From Neoceratodus forsteri (taxonomy: Eukaryota; Chordata; Ceratodontiformes; Ceratodontidae): a stretch of 64,000 nucleotides of DNA. The notes beneath the pieces were generated by a model. The model was not told the DNA's origin. It saw nothing but the letters and a program-made list of their open reading frames with translations, and ran no database searches. Shown piece by piece: positions 47,401 through 57,765 of the stretch. Where the stretch lies: contig CM028131.1 of the NCBI GenBank assembly GCA_016271365.2, positions 285,391,001 through 285,455,000 of the forward strand, in the 5' to 3' direction. The position numbers and the translations under genes were made by a program. The stretch's first letter is position 1, and each line of letters begins with the position of its first letter.

Positions 47401-48364
47401 TGCTTTTGCTGAACAGGTGCATAGAGAAACACAGTGTGTACAAAGAATGTATGCATTGTAATGGGCATCGAAGCTGAAAACAAGCATTGGAAGTACTTAA
47501 TTGCTACTATCTCAGCAACCGCACAACGTAGAAAAAAAACTTAAATTTCACAAAAATCATGATTTTCCTGGCTAGGATTTTGTTATTACATAGCCCACAG
47601 TGCTATGCAACTGACAACAAAAAGTCTGTATCTCACATCGTTTTCAAGATACGAGCCCCAAAAGGCGCGGCATATGTCAACATGTTAGTCTATGGGAAAA
47701 AATGCCAAATTTGGAGTACCGTAACTTTGCAGCCATGCAATATTTTTCACCAAACTACCAAAAGGCACATTTGTGGGATGTTGGCTGTGTTCCTTCCAAA
47801 TTTCAGGCCAAAAAACCTAGCTGTTCTTTTGCAGCAAGGTGGCAAAGAACTCCTGTCATTTTGGCCATAGTGTTGCAAAGTACTTTCATGATTTGCTAAA
47901 GCTTTCACACAGATTTGCAAAAGTGTCATGAGCACGACAGTACTTTGTGAAAGTACTTTTCCAAGAACTTTGAAAAACATATTTCTGGTGTGTTTAACCC
48001 AAAAATAAAGACATGGCTAGCATCCTCAGGCTCTGACTAGGTGAACACAAAAAGAATTGTGCCCCTAGATGGTCCCAATTTTAAATGCCAAGCATTTTTC
48101 TGATCACCAACTGAAAACAAAATGGTGGATTTGTGACAGTAAAAAGTGCATTTGCGAAAGTGTCAAACTTTTTAACTTTTCCCATTTACTTATAATGGGA
48201 ACTTGTTTTTTGAATAACTTTTGAACCGTTCAATATTTTTTCACGAAATCTTCGAAAGGCACATCGGGCACTTTGGCAGCATGTTCCCTGAAGTTTTTGG
48301 ACTGCTCACGCCAAACCATGTGACCTATTGGCACAAGCAAAATTCACCATATAAGCTTAAATGC

Positions 48365-48918
48365 CTGTGAGAGCCAGACGCCCGGTGCAGCGGTGGGATT
48401 TCGCTTGCGGCGGCTGAAACTCAGGTTGAGAACAGACCGGTTAGGTCGGAGGGCCAGCTGGGGGAGAAGGATTGAGCATCCGATGGGCAGCTCTCCTTCT
48501 CCGGGGAGGGGTCGGGCGTCAACACTAGGGACTCCTGGCGGGCAGGAGAACTCGCGCTGCCGATGTTCAAACTGAGGGGAGGTGAAGCAGGGCAGATGCT
48601 GGCATCATTGCATCCCCCTCCTCAGGGGAGGGAAAATGGGAGGGAACAAAATCCCACGCCTTGCGTCTCGGTGACGCTCTGCCCCAGGAAAGCCCTGATT
48701 GGCCACCGGAGCCGTTCCCCCAACCAGTCACAGTTCCGTGGTCTGATATAGGGGGTCGGAACCGTGGCCCCACTCTCTGGGGGGTAAGCCAGGGATGACT
48801 GGGGGAGACGGCAATGTCCGGTGGCCGGGGCTCCAGGGGTCCGTGACCAGAGTCGATGGTCGACGAGAGGCATGGGGAAAAAAATAGGAAAATTAAAATA
48901 AATAAATAAATAAATAAA
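48365..48918 (+). mobile_element. GC-rich retroposon with (AAAT)n tail inserted in the right arm of FB2
   Basis: This 554-bp piece has no counterpart in the left arm, where sequence passes straight from the GTTTACGC region to AGATC. It is GC-rich, ends in an A-rich tail with (AAAT)n (48881-48918), and is flanked by TAAATGC at 48358-48364 and 48919-48925, a target duplication. That is the structure of a LINE-mobilised non-autonomous retroposon. No tRNA-like head (A/B box) was evident, and I do not know the source sequence. Confidence 0.75.
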
Positions 48919-49135
48919 TAAATGCATGCGCAGATCATGCTTAATACCTCCACAGCTGTACAGCCGACTGGTACAAAACTTGGCAGATCCCAAGGTGTAT
49001 GGTTCTTGATCATGCTTTCCAAATTTCAGGCAAATCCGTTGAATGGTCGCAAAGTTATTAAGGTGTAAAATTTGACCCTTTAACCTTAAAAGGGCTCCTC
49101 AACCCTTACTATGGTAGCACCACCGTGTTACCATA

Positions 49136-49703
49136 CTGTGTGTGTATATATATATATATATAGAGAGAGAGATATAAATATATTTCTCCATACTTTTCTA
49201 CTGCCTCCATGCCCTTAAAGGCTCCTGGTCTTCCTGTACTAGGACAGTAAGTTCTATATTCCTCAGTAGTCTCCTTCTTACTTGCTCAGAGTCAGACCTC
49301 CAGCAGATAGAGGGTGATGGAGAGCTACTCTTTTCCTTCTAGGATGGTGATTCTTTTGTGTCTCTGTGATCCCTCCCTTCCTGCTCCCACACAGGAAGTT
49401 CCTGTTGTTAGTCAAATCCTGTGCATATAAAAGTAGATCCGGCTAAGGGGGGGTAGAGGGGAGGGACAGAGGGCAGTGCAGTCCCAGTAGAGTAGTATGG
49501 TTCTAACAGCACCTCCTTCCTCTTGCTGTTCTCTGCCACAAGCTATCTAGGTCAGTTTTTAAATGCAAACACCTGGCTTCCTTCTCTCTAAGCCACTCCC
49601 CCTAATTAACAGTTTGTTTATTCACCTAGCTAACTGCAGATAAACATAGTCTTTTTTGTTATTTGTTTTTACCTTAAATTGAAGTTCCCAGTAATAGAGT
49701 TCT
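49136..49703 (-). other. CR1 5' UTR, distal part with first monomer
   Basis: The sequence beyond FB2 continues the CR1 5' UTR. A block GTTCTAACAGCACCTCCTTC...CCACAAGCTAT at about 49500-49550 and CTCCCCCTAATTAACAGT at about 49597 recur at 51291 and 51389, and partly at 51601. It has no ORF. The left 49141-49180 stretch is (TA)n/(GA)n microsatellite. Confidence 0.6.
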
Positions 49704-49712
49704 ATAGAAACA

Positions 49713-51134
49713 TATTTATTTATTTAGATTTTGTTAATCAGGTAAGCCCTCTGAAACCAGAGGTCCCTTTTTTAAGAGTGACCTGGGGTTGAGTACACCA
49801 GCCACTTTTCATTAGGTACAGTAGGCAGCTTCAAAATACATATACAGTTTGTACAGGAGGCTTGGTAACAGCAAAGCAGAGACAGAGAGCATACAGTAAG
49901 TAACATAGTCAGAGCACATGCATTGTCAGTGGGGTACATTTGCCCACAGCCTTCAAAATACATACACAGTTTGCACAGGAGGCAAGGGGACGGTAAGACG
50001 GTGTAGGAGCACATTCAGTAAAAAAAAAAAGAGCAGTGTACGTACATTGCCAGTGGGACATATGTTCCTACAGAGGTAACAGTCTATAGAGGTTAGCTAG
50101 CCCATAGGGAGCCAAGAGTTTTGTCGGTAGCCAATTACGGTGGGGTGAGGCAGGGTGTATTATCTAGTGGTTGCAGCAACAGTGGCTCAGCTCAAGGAGG
50201 TAGACTTTAAGACCAGCCTTGAACGAGGAGAGGGAGGGCTTGTCAAGCAGGGAAGAGGGGAGCGAGTTCCAGAAGTGTGGGGCAATGAACTGGAAGGAGT
50301 GTTTTCCTTGATTGGTACGGATGCGGGGTATATTCAGGAGCCGAGTGGAAGTAGACCGTAGGTTACAGAGGGAGATTTTGGGGGTGAGTAGGTCTCTAAG
50401 GTGAGGTGGGTGGTGAATGGAGAGGAGTTTGTAGGTAAGGCAGGCAGGGGAAAAGGATAGTTTATGCCTGAGTGTTGGCCAGTGAAGGTCCTTGAGAACC
50501 TCACAGTGATGCCTCCTAGGGGAGGAGTGGCTTGCAAAGTGAGCAATGCGGTAGTAGAGGGTGGAGAGTTTGTTTAGCTCGATCTCTCTGAGGGACTGTA
50601 GCAGTGGGGAGCCGTAAAGCAACGAGGGGAGGAGGTTGCAGTTGGCAATGGCTCGACGTGCTTCTACAGAGAGGGAGTTTCCAAGGCAGTATAGCAGGCC
50701 CAGCCTCAGGTGGATGGATTTTGTTAAGACATCTATGTGGGGTTTGAAGGTTAGCTCCTGGTCAAGGGTAACCCCAAGATACCTAAACTGGTCAGCGACC
50801 TCGACACACTTTCCTTGGGCTGACAATATCTGGAGAAGACCGCTACGGTCATTGCCTAGTCGCCAGGTCCTGAAAAGAACTGCTTTTGTTTTCTTCTCAT
50901 TTAGCTTTAGGTGGCTGGCACTGAACCATGTTTCAAGTTTTGCAAGGTAAGCTTGAAGTTCGGCTGCAATGACTGAGGGTTGGGGGTCACTATGGTAGAT
51001 TACAGTGTCATCCGCATAGAGTATTAGGTTGCAGGGTGCACAAATCTCTTCAATGTCATTCACAAATAGTGAGAATAGTGTGGGACCTAGGATGGAGCCC
51101 TGGGGTACCCCAGAGATCACAGGCTTTGAGTTTG
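49713..51134 (-). mobile_element. L2-clade LINE, 5'-truncated (RT C-terminal half), with 9-bp TSD
   Basis: Target duplication ATAGAAACA at 49704-49712 and 51135-51143. Minus ORF 51144-50164 (326 codons): 'SGVPQGSILGPTLFSLFVND', catalytic 'ILYADDTVIY', 'FRYLGVTLDQELTF', and the L2-type ending 'FQFIAPHFWNSLPSSLLDK'. The frame is open throughout, so it is the best-preserved LINE coding segment in the window and probably among the youngest insertions. It landed in the 3' tail of a CR1 fragment. Confidence 0.9.
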
Positions 51135-51267
51135 ATAGAAACACAGAAGTTGATGGCAGATAAGGACTGCCAGCAACTCCCCTCCCAACCTATAGGTGGC
51201 ATCAGGGTTTCTCTTCCCTATGTGCATGATCTTCCACTTCTTTGTGTTAAACCCCAGTTTAATACAA
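51135..51267 (-). mobile_element. CR1 3'-end fragment (deletion derivative) inside CR1 5' UTR monomers
   Basis: Left edge: the CR1 tail (ATAGAAACACAGAA, then GTTGATGGCAGATAAGGAC). Then an RT scrap 'LGFNTKKWKIMHIGKRN' in minus orientation. The intervening RT C-terminus and most of the 3' UTR are missing. The right edge (about 51267) returns to monomer sequence (AGTCCAGTACAGTAGTATAA). With the L2 at 49713-51134 it forms a two-step nested insertion. Confidence 0.65.
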
Positions 51268-51634
51268 TTTAGTCCAGTACAGTAGTATAATTCTAACAGC
51301 ACCTCCTTCCTCTTGCTGTTCTCTGCCACAAGCTATTTAAGTTAATTTTTAAATGCAAACACCTGGCTTCCTTCTCTCTAAGCCACTCCCCCTAATTAAC
51401 AGTGTGTTTCTTCACCTAGCTAACTGCACAGATAATTCCTTCACCCTAATTCAGTTTTTTTCTTCACCTAGCTAACTGCACAGATAACAATTCCTTTACC
51501 CAACTCAGACAAACACACTATTTTTTGTTGTTTGTTTTTACCTTAAATTGTAGTTCCCAGTAATAGAGTTCTAATTCTTTAGTTCAGTACAGTAGTATAG
51601 TTCTAATGGCACCTCCTTCCTCTTGCTGTTCTCT
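51268..51634 (-). promoter_or_regulatory. CR1 5' UTR tandem monomers (promoter-type repeats)
   Basis: CAGTACAGTAGTATA(A/G)TTCTAA followed by CACCTCCTTCCTCTTGCTGT begins at about 51277 and 51585, about 305 bp apart, with an inner repeat TCTTCACCTAGCTAACTGCA at 51409 and 51462. The left monomer is at 49485-49703. Tandem units at the 5' end of a LINE resemble mouse L1 promoter monomers; a promoter role is inference. Confidence 0.55.
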
Positions 51635-51638
51635 GCAC

Positions 51639-51984
51639 CACTAGCAGGAGCTAATGCCAGGGGACAGAGTGTTGTTGAGGAGCTTGGACATCCTGGGGAA
51701 ACACAAGATTGCTGACAGGTGGGGTAATATGCATTATGTGGTGCTGGAGAAACTGAATGAACTGCCAGTTTACAAAATCTGGTATAAAGGAGACTCCAGT
51801 GGGCACAAGGTCATTCACAGAAATCATCTTCTGCCCTTTGGAGATAAGGTGATTGGCCCAGCACCAGACACATCAGAGTCTCCCACACCTCCAGTTACTT
51901 GAGCAGCTGCATGCAGCTGACAGAGCAAACCATCACAGCATACAAAAACATAGGTCCCCTAGGTATCATCATCACACTTAATAC
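51639..51984 (+). pseudogene. Ty3/gypsy integrase C-terminal domain
   Basis: 'LMPGDRVLLRSLDILGKHK' (51651-51707), 'ADRWGNMHYVVLEKLNELPV', 'YKIWYKG' and 'VIHRNHLLPFGDKV' are the GPY/F-type integrase C-terminus of gmr1-like gypsy elements. The start lacks the preceding residues, which are at the right end of the 34374-35602 piece. A stop at 51900 ends pol. It locates the right flank of the 16-kb CR1 insertion. Confidence 0.85.
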
Positions 51985-54900
51985 TTTATTTTTTTTAATT
52001 TTATTTATTTATTTATCAAGTCTAGGATTACAAATACATTTGAGCCAAGGCTCCTTTACAAAGGTTCCATGTCAGAGAAATACAAATTATGAGGAACATC
52101 AAGACAGACATTACAACAATGTGGACATTGCAAACAGATTACAGATTAATACAATTCAAGGGTAACATTGTAAGCAAGGCAGCCAGTGGCATTTCTCAGA
52201 GAAAACAGACAAGAGATGAGAAGTGCCAGAGTCATAGGGAGAGGGAAGAGGGAAATGGGGAGGGGGGGAGAAGGAATGTAGGTAGGGTGGGGAGAGGGTG
52301 AAAAGTGCAGCATTGGGTATACCAAGATGTGAGGGTATAATCCAGTGTGGGGGGGGGACCATTAGAGCAGGCAGGGAAGTGGAGAAACAAGGTTAAGTTG
52401 GGCAGTCACAGGAGCTGTTGGTAGTGAGATAGTCCCAGAGCCTAGTTTTAAACATACCAATTGTCAGGGCAGAGGAGATGGTGGGGCTAAGACCATTGAA
52501 CCAGAGTGGCGCTCTGTAAGCAAAAGAGCATTGACCCTGTGAAGTGTGACAGTGGGGGACATTTAGTAGCTGTAGCGTGGATCTCCAAAGGCACCATTTG
52601 TTGGTTCGGTGTTGTAACAGAGTTGAGACCCCGGAAGGTGCAAGGTCAAGGTAGATTTTTTTTGCCATGGAGCAGGTGAGAAACTTTATGTGGTTTGATA
52701 GTTGGAGCCAGCTGGTCTGGGTGTACAGGTCACATGTGTGGGTGAAACGGTGAGCATCAGTGATGAGCCGACATGCCTTATTTAAGGCAGTTGAGAGGCG
52801 TCTAAGGGTTGTGGTTGTGGCTGAGCCATAAATGATGAGACCATAGTCTATTACAGAGATCGCAGAACTCAGGACTGCAACCTTCAAAGCTTCTGGCGTG
52901 AGGTGTTGTCTGTGTTTGTAGAGGAGACCAAGCCATGTATTAGCAGCTCTAGCTACATTATCTACGTGAGGTCCATAGCAGAGATTAGGGTCAAGCGGTA
53001 TCCCTAAGTATTTGAAGGACCCCACTTGATCTAGAGCGTTCCCCTGAGTGGTGGAGATAGCCAAGTGGTGTAGCTTGTGTGGGTTATGGCAGCTGCAGAA
53101 GAGCATAGATTTGGTCGTCTTGTCATTGAGGACCAGTTTATGATTAAGAAACCATGTCTCTACAGAACTGAAACCAAGTTGAAGGTTGTGTTGAAGACTT
53201 GCAGGATCTTTGTGTGTGGAGAATACAACAGCATCATCAGCATATAGTATGATCTGCTCAGAGCAGTGGTAAGGGAGGGAGTTTAAGAAAAGGCTAAAAG
53301 GCGGGGCCCAGTATGGATCCTGTGGGACACCCGAGCTTAACAGGCAGGGTGTCAGAAAGAGCGCCAGCACTTAGTACTCCCAAGCACTGGTTTTCTGAGT
53401 AGCTTAAACCAGAGAGAAGAGTCAGGTGATAGCCCTGCATTCAGTAGTTGGTCAATTAATAGTCCATGGTGTACTGTATCGAAGGCCTTGGAGAGGTCGA
53501 CGAAAACTGCCCCTGTGAGAAGGCCGTTGTCAAGGGATTTGTGCAAAGCTCCAGCGAACTCAAGAAGGGCTGTGATGGTGCTGTGACCTTTCCGGAAACC
53601 GTGTTGTTGTGGACAAGGTATATTGTATTTATCCAAGTGGTCAGTAAGTTGATCAGCCATGATGCATTCAAGTGCCTTAGAGAGTGGGGGCAGTATGGAG
53701 ATAAGGCGATAATTTGAGTGATTCGTCTTATCCCCACTTTTATGGACAGGTGTCACGGTAGCTGTTTTCCATAAGTCTGGGAATTTTCCACAGCTGTGAG
53801 AGAGGTTTAGGATTTTTGTTAATGGATGAATTACCTCATCGAGGGTGAGCAACAGAAGCTTAAGGTCCAGGGTGTCACTACTAGATCTAGATTTAGAGAT
53901 AACTGCAGTAATATAGCGGTGAGCTTCATTCAGCCTTACCTCCCTGAAGTAGAAGAGGGGATGGTTACACTGTGGGGCTGAGGTATTTGGGGAGTAGGCC
54001 CTGTTTTCGAAAAAATCATGGGGAAGGCAGCACTAAGGTCTGAAAAAGCTGTGTTAAAGATGTTTGCGATCACCTTGGGGTCAAGGGTTGAGGATCCACC
54101 AACCATTAACATGGCCAGAGAGGTTTTTGGCTGCTTCCCCGTGACATCCTTGATATTTTCCCAGAAAGCACGACCATTTCCCCAAGTATTGGTGAGAGCG
54201 CCTTTGTAATAGGTGGATTTCGTGAGCTGGATGGCTTTTCTGCAGGTACTTCATGATTGTTTGTAATTTTGGATGTCCAGTTGTTTGCCAGTGGCCCTGG
54301 CAACTACTCAAAGGTGGTCCCTTAGTTTCAGCTGTGAGAGAAGAGCCACAGTGAGTTATGGGTTAGAGAGAGATTTTGTTTTGCACCTTTTAGCAGGGGC
54401 AAAGAGGTTGTAGGCTTTGTTGAAAATTGAGATGAAGTGATCAAGAGCCAAGTTAACATCTGTTGCTTTGTAGATGGGCAGCCAGTCTTGTAGAAGCAGG
54501 TATTGTTTGAGATGTGGAAGTTTTCCACGAGGAAGGACTCTGCTAGCGATAATTTTGGGAGGGGGCTTGAGGAATTTGTTAGACCATGCACATATGACTG
54601 GGGAGTGGTCACTGAGAGAGTCTGGGAGAACGGTCGTACGAGAAATCCTTGTGGGGTGAGTGGTGAGGACCCAATCCAGGAGGGTACTGGTTCCAGTCTT
54701 GTAGTTAATCCTAGTAGGGGAGTTTACCATTTGCGTGAGGTTAGCAGCTGAGATGGTGTCTTTATAGGCACTGGTGCCCGATGCTAACCAGTTTATGTTG
54801 AAATCCCCTAGTAGAATAAGTTCAGCTTCAGGAGGATGAGAGTTGATGAAGTTTAGGACATCGTTGAAGCCATGTTTAGGGTCTCTGGGCGGGATATAAA

Positions 54901-56030
54901 CAGAGACAATAGTCAGGACTTTATGGTTGGGACCTAGGACGATTTTTATTGGCAGAATCTGGGCCAAGGCAGAAAGTGATGGAGTTGCTACAGGGTGCCA
55001 TGACAGGGAATCTTTGATATAGATTGTGCAACCACCGCCTTTTTTGGATATCCAGTCCAGCCTGTGGACATTGTAGCTCTGTATTGTTACTGCCAAGTTA
55101 GGAACTTTAGGCGTCAGCCAAGTTTCCACCATTGCAAGGATGTCAGGGTTGTGTTGGCATATGAAGGCTTGGAGTGCATCCAGCTGTGGTAGTAGGCTGC
55201 AGATATTAATGGTTGCAAGGATAAGGGCACCTGGAGTTTGTGTGTGGCCTGAGCTTCTAGGGCCAGGATTGGGATGGACACTGCCTGAGATGAGAAGGAG
55301 GAGGAGTAGGAGTTTTAAGGAGCAGAGTTGCAGCTCTTTGAGAGAAAGTTTTGATCATTGTTTCCGGAAGTAGAGGTTGCAAGGTTCCAGGTGGTATCCC
55401 ATATGAACTGCAAGGTGGTACAGTGTAGACAGGTGACCACACTTGTTGAGAGTAGTGGTCAGGGTAAGTAACCAGGAATATCCAAACAGTGGACCAAAAA
55501 GAAGTCTTGAGTGAAAGTGGAGGGTTCCTTGGAGTAACAGTGGAAACCAGAGTAGAGGGTGGTGGGGCGGGGTGGGATGGGGTGGCTAGGACCAGGGAGA
55601 GAAGAGGGGGCAGGCAAGGAGGAGGAGAGGTGAGAGAAAGGCAGAGAGAACCCACTTGGCTTGTGTACTAGCACAGTAGGGTGAGGCAGAGTTGAACAGG
55701 AGGGAGTAACCCAGCTAGCAGGAGGCAGCTAGAAAGAGATTGAGAAAGAGAGCATCTCAATCAGTAGCACTACGTGGGATGAGAGAAGGGGATGGGAGGC
55801 ATAGGCAGAGCAGAGGAAGCTACAAGTGTTGGCCAATAGGAAGTGGGAGGCGGGTTGTAAGAGGGAGGGCTGGGTTAGAGGTCTATTTAAGTAAGGTAGG
55901 AGGGGGTGGGGGCGGGCAACATTTTGCGGCAAAACTAATACAAAGTCACGGGCGAGCGCCTGAGAGCAAAGCAAGGCAGTGAAAACAGGGCCAGCCAATC
56001 AGCTGCTGTTCAAGAGGTGTGTTTACAGAT
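51985..56030 (-). mobile_element. Near full-length L2-clade LINE (third L2), minus strand
   Basis: The 3' tail is A-rich with (AAAT)n (complement at 51985-52017). ORF2, read leftward: endonuclease at 55230-54356 ('MVETWLTPKVPN', 'LLGDFNINWL', 'SLSDHSPVICAW' with the S-D-H triad), then RT at 53852-52393 ('TATVTPVHKSGDK', 'QHGFRKGHSTITALLEF', 'VFVDLSKAFDTVHH', 'ILYADDAVVF' with Y-A-D-D intact, 'FAYRAPLWFNGLSPTI'). Frameshifts at about 54350 and 53360. The right end (about 55230-56030), with CCAAT motifs on the minus strand and GC-rich sequence, is taken as 5' UTR; its exact end is unknown. Confidence 0.85.
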
Positions 56031-57765
56031 GGTGGAAGAGCGTCTACATTTAACCCCTGTAGGTAGACTGGAGCTAGAAGCACAAGTGGTTAGAGGTGAG
56101 AGTGGATGGCAGGCTTATCTAGTTTTTAAGAAGGGAGAGAGAGAGAGAGAGAGGAAAAGGAGAGCCCACTGAGGAGGGAGCATTGTGATGATAAAAGAAC
56201 AGTGTGTGTGATGTGCCAGATAGGATAGGAGCTGCTACCAGACATATAGCCCTCTAGTGGTGAGAGGATATAATCTGCTAATGGAAAAGTCAAAAAAAAA
56301 AAAAAAAAAGCTCAAAATTCACTTCTAATATCAACTCAGAACTTAAAATGACTGTAAGGATTAAACAAATTATTAAACCGTGGCACATAAGTTAAATTCA
56401 ACTGGAGACACAGAGGGAGATACAGTAGTTAGAGATGTGTTCAGCAGGAGATAGTGTGGGCCACTTGGAAATCAGCTTCTACTGGTACCAAATCCAAAAG
56501 TCCGGGCTAGTACCTTGCAGAATCAGCTGAGCTGTAGCATGGAGGATTTCTGAACCACTGTTTAGGTTCAAGAAATTGAGGGGTCCCTGGCCTAGTCAAG
56601 GCTCGCTGGATCCCTTGCAGAATCAATTGAGCTGTAGCTCATGGAGGATTTCTGAACCACTGTTTAGGTTCAAGAAATTGAGGGGTCCCTGGCCTAGTCA
56701 AGGCTCGCTGGATCCCTTGCAGAATCAGCTGAGCTGTAACCCAATCATTTTGACTATAGTTAAATAAACCAAACAACATATAACCAGGGTGACTGTTCTG
56801 TTCTCAGCAAGGAACCCTGCCCATGTAACCCAACTGCCATCCTTTCTACTCGACAATGGCCCAGCAAGTTCCTTGGGGGGGTCATTGCTAGCATGACCCT
56901 CAGCTTTACACCATCCTGTGAAGCAAAATTATAACACAGTTTCCCTATTTAGAGATCAAGCGTCACGACTGTCATGACATGGGATCCATATAGTATCTCT
57001 CCCATCTGGGACACTATTTCCAGTAAGCCTGCAAGGAGGCCATATGCTACCTGTCTATGGCCATCAACAAAAGTGTGCCTTGAAATCACAGCCTCAGTCT
57101 GTTACTCCTTTCAATCCATTAGGTTGGGAGCAGCAGAGGTTAGGAAACTGCTTCCCCCTGCCCTTTTAGAGCCTTGGCAGCAAGAGTGTTTGGAAGGGGA
57201 GATATCAGTAGGCAAATTGCCCCCCCTTCACCCCCCAGCTACCCTGAGCAGTTTAGCCACTATGTGCCCAAATGCCTAGCACCCATGAAGCCGGGGCTCG
57301 CATTCTCGCTCTTTGAATGCTACCTAAGCTAGAAGCCCAATATATGGGGGCCACCGGAGTATTAAAATAGCCCAGACTTGTCCTGCAAAGCAAACATATG
57401 CATTCTATCTGCTGAGTCTTACAGGGTAGAGCTGCACCAGCATTTAAAACTAAGCTAACGAAACAGCCTTGTGATGTGACATTTCATATATGGGAGACAT
57501 TAGCAAATGTGTATTAGCCAAGTGATACAGCTGCTATTCTTAAAAATTACTTTGCAGTCCAGCCTGGTAGGTGATTAAGTCCATCTTAGCCCCAAGGCCC
57601 AGATCAAGGTTTTGGGAGGCTTATGTATTCCATAGGGAGCAATCCCTTATTTTGGTAGCCTCTAGTTATTACACTGAAATAGCCTTTCAGTTCTCCCAGC
57701 CCCAAAAGGCCCAAAAATGACTGTGTATTAGCCCATTGAAGTGTCCTGAGGTTGTTTACTAGATT
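56031..57765. other. No gene recognised; possibly the missing gypsy 3' part
   Basis: ORFs are under 102 codons without domains. The only clear structure is the 101-bp duplication at 56.5-56.7 kb, with AATAAA at about 56763. A gypsy 3' LTR would be expected hereabouts, but I found no convincing match to 15.9-17.9 kb. Confidence 0.35.
56513..56740 (+). repeat. Tandem repeat, about 101-bp unit, 2.3 copies
   Basis: CCTTGCAGAATCA starts at 56513, 56613 and 56715. The units share GGAGGATTTCTGAACCACTG and TTGAGGGGTCCCTGGCC with very few differences, so the duplication is recent. Confidence 0.9.

Larger units (their letters stand above)
43755..49135. mobile_element. Foldback element FB2: 5.4-kb near-complete palindrome
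   Basis: The two halves are inverted copies that can be followed from the tips to a central (TA)n at 46111-46140. The tips read ATGGTAGCAC-GGTA-GTGCTACCAT (43756-43779) and ATGGTAGCAC-CACC-GTGTTACCAT (49111-49134), each a hairpin in itself. Inward matches include GGGTTGAGGAGCC, AAGCATGATCTG, CAGTTGGTGATCAGAAAAATG (44237 and the complement near 48096) and TTTTTCTACGT(C/T)GT(A/G)CGGTT. There is no transposase ORF; long open frames at 45.2-47.5 kb are low-complexity artefacts. TA-rich flanks suggest a TA target. It sits in the CR1 5' UTR. Confidence 0.85.
35603..51634 (-). mobile_element. CR1 LINE (full-length architecture) swollen to 16 kb by nested insertions
   Basis: Minus strand, 3' tail at left. 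RT and 3' UTR lie at 35603-37606, endonuclease and ORF1 at 41746-43680, and 5' UTR with tandem monomers at 43681-43754 and 49136-51634. The three blocks are in the order and orientation of a single CR1, and each is separated from the next by an independently recognisable insertion. GCAC occurs at 35599-35602 and 51635-51638 as a candidate target duplication, and gypsy integrase sequence flanks both ends. That three blocks are one element is inference; alternatives are independent CR1 copies. Confidence 0.7.

Noticed and set aside
46777..47487. Two overlapping minus-strand ORFs of 236-237 codons
   Set aside because: They are produced by the hexamer-periodic low-complexity array; composition is almost only Phe/Leu/Cys/His/Ser and all frames stay open because the repeat lacks stops.
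48365..48880. GC-rich CpG-island-like promoter
   Set aside because: The TSD, A-rich tail and absence from the other FB2 arm show it is an insertion; promoter function at this place is unsupported.
54018..54209. Short plus-strand ORFs at 53.4-55.4 kb as host exons
   Set aside because: They are antisense to the L2 ORF2 (endonuclease and RT motifs read on the minus strand).
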